Origin: Breviolum minutum Mf 1.05b.01
Lineage: Eukaryota > Sar > Dinophyceae > Suessiales > Symbiodiniaceae
DNA length: 64,000 bases
NCBI GenBank assembly: GCA_000507305.1
Contig: DF240797.1
Span: forward strand, 36,803-100,802
Direction: 5' to 3'
Numbering within the stretch: the first letter of the stretch is position 1; each line of letters starts with the position of its first letter. Under the pieces are notes generated by a model. It had not been told where the DNA came from. It saw only the letters and a list, made by a program, of their open reading frames with translations, and did no database searches. The position numbers and the translations under genes were made by a program. Below are positions 11,901 through 17,900 of the stretch, piece by piece.

Positions 11901-14900
11901 GTATAAGTGTTACAGAAAGGGAAGGCAAGGAACCTCCAAATTTGATGAAAGAGATGAAGGATGCAGCCGGTCCAAAGTCCTTGGAAACGAAGAGGTTGTT
12001 TGTTGCCCTAAGAATCCGGGACCCCTCCCGGATCGAATAGGATTGAGGATTCCAATCCCATCCTTTGAAAAGGAATGTAGGGGTAGTAATCCCTTTCTCA
12101 GGACATACCTGGATTCTTAGGGGAGATCCAAGTAGGGTCAAGAGTCAAGCCGCTGTCCGTGTCCTATCTTGGGAGTACAGGAAAGGTTTGTCGATGGTTA
12201 CACCCTCGAAAACTAGCATGGATACCCAAAATAGCCATATTTGAAAGGATATATATATATACATACATTTTTTTAAACCATCATTTTTGGTATTTATGGT
12301 AGATTTCAGGGGGGATAGAGTTAGAGAGCAAGGCAGCCATGCATGGATGTGCTTACAGCTTTATCAGATTTCATTCTGTATACTGCTGAATACTGCACTG
12401 ACTCTATTGTCCAATGACTATGGTAGGGATTGTCAAATTGCCACTTTTAGGAGCCCCGTTCTGAACCAACTACCCTAGTTGCATGGTTGTTTTTCCAAAC
12501 CTCCCACTACACTATCATAGCTGGGGATAACAACAAACCATGTCAGTACAGTAGGATATAAACAGTGATAATCATCGATATACCCTCCAAGTACACAAAC
12601 ATAGCAATGGAAACTCGCCATTTAAATGTCAGATACATCCGATATCCCATAGGATCCATGGGACGAACGGTATATTTGCCTACATGTGGTCTAAACTTAT
12701 GGCAAATTATTAAAAAAAGCAGGTAAATATACCGTCGTCCCATGGATCCGTAATGGGATCTATGTTTTTTGTTCTGTTCGTTTTCATTGCAAAAAAAACG
12801 CCTACCATTTGACCACCGGAGGTGCCCCTAAAAATCATCGGTTTCATCGTGGCAGGCATTGGGTTCTGACGATGCAGCCTTTACGTTTGCAGCCTATGAG
12901 AAGATGAAAAAGTGCCTTGGTTGAGAAGTTATCTCCCCCGTATCTTGGAGGATCATCCCAGTTAGTAAGTTGGTTATGTAGGGATTATTTCAGATGATAT
13001 AGTGTATATATGTATATATATTCAATATAGTTAAGCCATTATCAGCATCCCATTTGAACTAATCTGGATTTTCATGGTTCATATCATGTCAGGGTTTTAT
13101 TACCATTGCTCAATTGACCCATAATCAACCAACGGGGTCGCGATATGGAACCCATTTTGAGGCGGATGAAATCTGATGCAAATGTTTCTGGTACTTTTGA
13201 GGTACAGGTATTTCCCGAAAATAATGTTGCTTTCTTGAGGTTGGTAATGACTCATGACGTGACACTTGTTTATGAAAAGTTATCTCCCCTAAAGACCCAG
13301 GGTGTGACTGGATATTTAAGGATATAAATATATACATATATACACCTGAAACCCAAATGACCCTTGTTTTGATTGGAAACGACCTTGTTTTGGAGGGTTC
13401 AACCCCCAAAATAGAGGACATCTCCAGGTTCCAGGTATATATAAATGTATGTATATGTAGCTACATATGTGCCTGAGCCTGAGCCCTGAGTCTGATGAGC
13501 GGTAGTCTCTTTACGCAGTTGTTAGACTCATTGGTTCCCGAAAGCTCTAGCTTGGTCTGATTGTTTGCTGCTGATGTTGAGAAGTCAAATTTGTGGTTCT
13601 TGCATTACTTGGAGATGACTCTTTAGCTAGCCTAAACCCAGTCCTTTCAGCTTGGAAACCTGCCTTTCTGACTTTTCGAGGCACAACCTCTTGCTGAATC
13701 GATCAAAAACAGCCTTGAAAGGTGCGATGCATCCATTGAAGTTCTCGCAAGTATTCACGACGCTGGGTTTTTCCCCGCTACATGATCAGAACTGTGCTGC
13801 ATCTTATCCATGGGTTCATGAATCCCGGGTCGGCGTGGCCCGATTGGGTGACTTCTCAGGCGTCTCACGTGAGAGGTTTGTAGTGATCGCAACGATCGGG
13901 AAACCTGAGCCTCCGGGGCCAAATCTTCCAAAATTGACATTGGACAAACCTCACCCCGTTCAAAACCACCGCTTTTTTTCGGGGACCAGGCTATAGCGCC
14001 GTTGATTCTTTGGTGAAAGGATACCTTCAAGCAGCGTCCGTTGCTTGGACGGTGGACCCTGATGATGACGAATGTCACGGATCTTGGACCTCCATCCGGC
14101 TATGCAAGAAGCATTGGCTGAGCTTCCCATTGGCTGGTGTGACCGACCCTATGACCGACTTCTTGTCTATGTGGATGGCTCTTCCATGGGACAGGAGGTG
14201 TTTGGATGTCTAGGGTAAGCTTCAGAAATCCTCTCAAGACTGATTCCTTGTTTTCAAAAGACATAATGGGAGCAGTTTTAATGACCTCACCATGGTACAG
14301 ATTGACTTGAAAATTCTACGAAGACCTAAGAAATAACATTCAAATCCTATGCAAGTTGTCCAGATACGACATATACCGCATATACCCATACAATCAATGT
14401 ATGGTATGGTACTGTAATTATATTTACCTACATGTACCAATACTTACCATAGAAGTCAACCATTCATGTATAGGTAAATATATGTAAATCCCATGGATCC
14501 TGTGGGATATATGCGATTATGGACCTTTTTCCCCTGCCTGTTTGTTGAGTATCGGAGTCCTTTCCGAACTTGATTGGCAGCTAAGGTTGCGTGCGGCCGT
14601 CAGTGAAGTGCTGCGCATGCATCTTGGGTGGAAATGATGGGACCCGACAGGCTTCTTGGGTGCCGGGATGAACCAGATCAACAAAAACAAACACATGTTT
14701 ACTAGGTGGCGTGGTTTCCAATATTGTTTTTATGTTCACCCCTATTTGGGGAAGATGAACCCATTTTGATGAGCATTTTTTTCAATTGGGTTGAAACCAC
14801 CAACCAGAAACACATTTACCATAGTTTTGTGAAGTGAAAAAATAAGGGAACCACTGAGGGTGAAATATTTGTTCAACATGATGTTTTGTTTCGTCACATT

Positions 14901-17900
14901 CTTCTCATCGACCGCAAACAAAATCATGTCTGATGGGAAGCGACCTCAAAAACAACACCTGAAATTCAAATTGGTGATTTTTGTTTTTCTTCAAACCTGA
15001 ATGGAATGAAGTTTCATAGGCTCAAGACAAATTAAGAAGCAGCCGGGACAGGTTTGCCATGATATTATTTATCAATGATGATGATGATGATGATGATGAT
15101 GATGCTGCTGCTGCTGCTCGCTCAAGTGCTGCGACACCAAACACCGCAATCAATAAACATGTTTCCAATGTGTATTTCAAATGTGACACAATTCCAGCCC
15201 CTAACAATGATTTTGTTGGTGTCCTATCTCTTTAACCGAGTTCTCTCTGCTATACTTTTGCCAAAGGGGGTTTCCAGGTTTACTGGGTTTTCCCCAAAGC
15301 TCCAACCTGAAGCCCATCACAGGCCCCCCCAAAAAAACAACTGCAAGGATGACTAAAAACCCAGGAAATCTAACATAGGTACCAAACATTATGGTTTTGG
15401 AAGATGTAACTCCCTTTCAAGAATAGCTATTTTTGGTATCTTTGTTAAATTTCGAAAATGTAAGCATCCTGTAATCTCATTATGGATCCATGGGACGAAT
15501 GGTATATTTACCCACGTCAATGGTTGATTTTGATGGGAAATTAGTAGGTAAATATGCCAGTCCCATGGATGCTATACCATACGGACCTTGCGTGACTGAA
15601 CATCTTTACAAGATGGGCCCCAAACACCCGTTATAAGTAGAGTAAAATAACTCCACTTATGGGTGTTGAAAAACAGTCTACCTCAAGAAGACCGTGATGC
15701 ACCGAGCCGCCTATCGAGATGATAAGGGTGAGATAGTGGTGTTCAATCGCCCGAAAACTCCCAGTTGGGATAGTTTCAGGTCCTCAGAAGATGCTGGGTG
15801 CCTGAGGAAACTTTGGACTTTGTCCCACCAGGTGTCCAAGAAGGAAGTGAAGGCGCTTGCAGCTGGAGCAGACGAAGACCAGAAGAAAAAGATTACCATG
15901 GCCACGGCACAAGAGCTTGAAGAAGAAGCAGTCCGAGCCGGTGGCATACCTTCACCACGGTCAGACGGAGAAAGACCAGGTTGCAACTCCATTTACAACT
16001 AGTAGCTGCCCACCTTGAAATCTTTTCAGGTAATTAAGCATGAACTGTCATCCAAGGGTCATTGACTCCCAAAAACGGATGGAAATGATGGACCCCTTAC
16101 CTTTTAGCTCCCCCCGTTTTTTGTTTTGTTGCCCAAAAACATACAATGTTGTACGATCTGATGTTTGGAGGGGGTTTGGACATTTGAGATGTTGAATCAT
16201 TGAAGAGATCTTTGCTAACAAGAGCATTTTGACCAACGGCAGCAGAAAAGAATACGTGTCACAACCACCCCCAGCCTTTTTTTTCTCCCCGATCCTTGGT
16301 GAAAATGCATCAATTGGACGAAGACACCACCCACAGAAATCAAAACATATAGATACCAACACTTGCCATGTTTAATCTGGGAGTTTACATACCATTTTCC
16401 AAATTATCCATCATTTTGCGGCCCAAAATGGCCCTCCAGCCGTTAGTTTTTGGCCACGGGTTTCGGCCGAGGCATGCACCACTCTTTTTGTTGATGCGAA
16501 CGGTGGAGCAAGATGTGGAGTTCAAGGCCTTTGGGATGTTTCGACAACAGCGGGACGTTTTTGTGTTTTTTCAATTTTTTTTGGGGAACAAAATTTGTGG
16601 GATGTGTATAAAAAGATTGGTGAAACAACGTGGTAAATAGTGCGACAAACGATACCTATCGTTTGGTTGGCCACATATATCTTCCATCAACACTGTATTT
16701 AATAACTTCAGTCATGTTGGTGCTAACAGCACCATTTCCAGACTTGAAACATCCACATCAAAAGAAACATTGGACAGAAGTATATACCCTAGTCTTGCAA
16801 AATCCTCCAATTACCTTCTGAGGAGGAGTTTGGACCCCATAGTGTTTGGGGGTCCAACCACGGATCCTCACAATGTGTTTGCAAGACTAGGGATAGATAG
16901 ATTTTCTTGTGGATACACCCCCCCAAAAACTAACATGACAATGGAACATCCACTAGAGGTTATTGTTATAGGGGACTAGGTGGCGGTTGCAAATATGTTT
17001 GATTTTCGCCCTGAGCGAAATGATCCAATTTGGCTAATATTTTTCAAAGGGGGTTTTGTTCGAAACCACCAACTAGGGGATTATTTATGTATAATAGAGG
17101 GTAAATAATTGTAATTATGATCCCCAACAAAAACCATTCTAGTTGACTAGGGCATGCCCAACACTGTTAGGTAGGTGGGTTTTGTCAAAAGCCGCATCTC
17201 CCCAGGGCTACACCATCCGTCGTGGAAGTGTAGTGGCCACTTCACCCAACGTCAGTCATATGTTGGATGTCGCTTGGATGATGATCCAAAAACATACCAA
17301 CAAAATTATAGGAAAACCCATGCAACTAACCCTTCCCCCTTTCCATACTCATGACGCATCCATTAGACTGGTAGATTTACTTACCTGCTAATTTACCATA
17401 CAAATCCACCATCCATGTAGGTAAATTCACCATAAATGGATGGTATGGGATATTACCCCCCTTAATTGAAGGTAAGACCTTGCCTTACAATAGGAACATT
17501 GATTAAAACCGGTTATTCACCACGAGTCTCGGTCAAGAAGGTCTTACTAAAGCCCTATTTGAGGTACCGTGTTTTTGGTGAGCTGTGGGAGGAAAACGGT
17601 CATGAAAAAATCATGAAAAGGCACAAAGAGGGCAAGTAACAACATACAAGGTGGGCCACCAGCTATAAGTTATAAGTGGAGGGCCTCTATAAATGGCCTT
17701 ATAAATGATGAACTGTTTTTTTTTCCCTCTCTAAGTGGAGTTATTTCACCCTACGGGAATCACGGGTGACTGTGGGGCCCACCAACCATAGCAAGAATCC
17801 ACAGGGTTTGCGTCGGTTGCGTCTTTTTTTTGATTGCAGGTTTTAGTACCCTACTCCCGGCTCCCAAATTCATGGCAAATTTCTCTACATTTTGCCTTAA

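Noticed and set aside
15075-15356. Frame starting with ten Met and five Leu
   Set aside because: Trinucleotide repeat read as protein.
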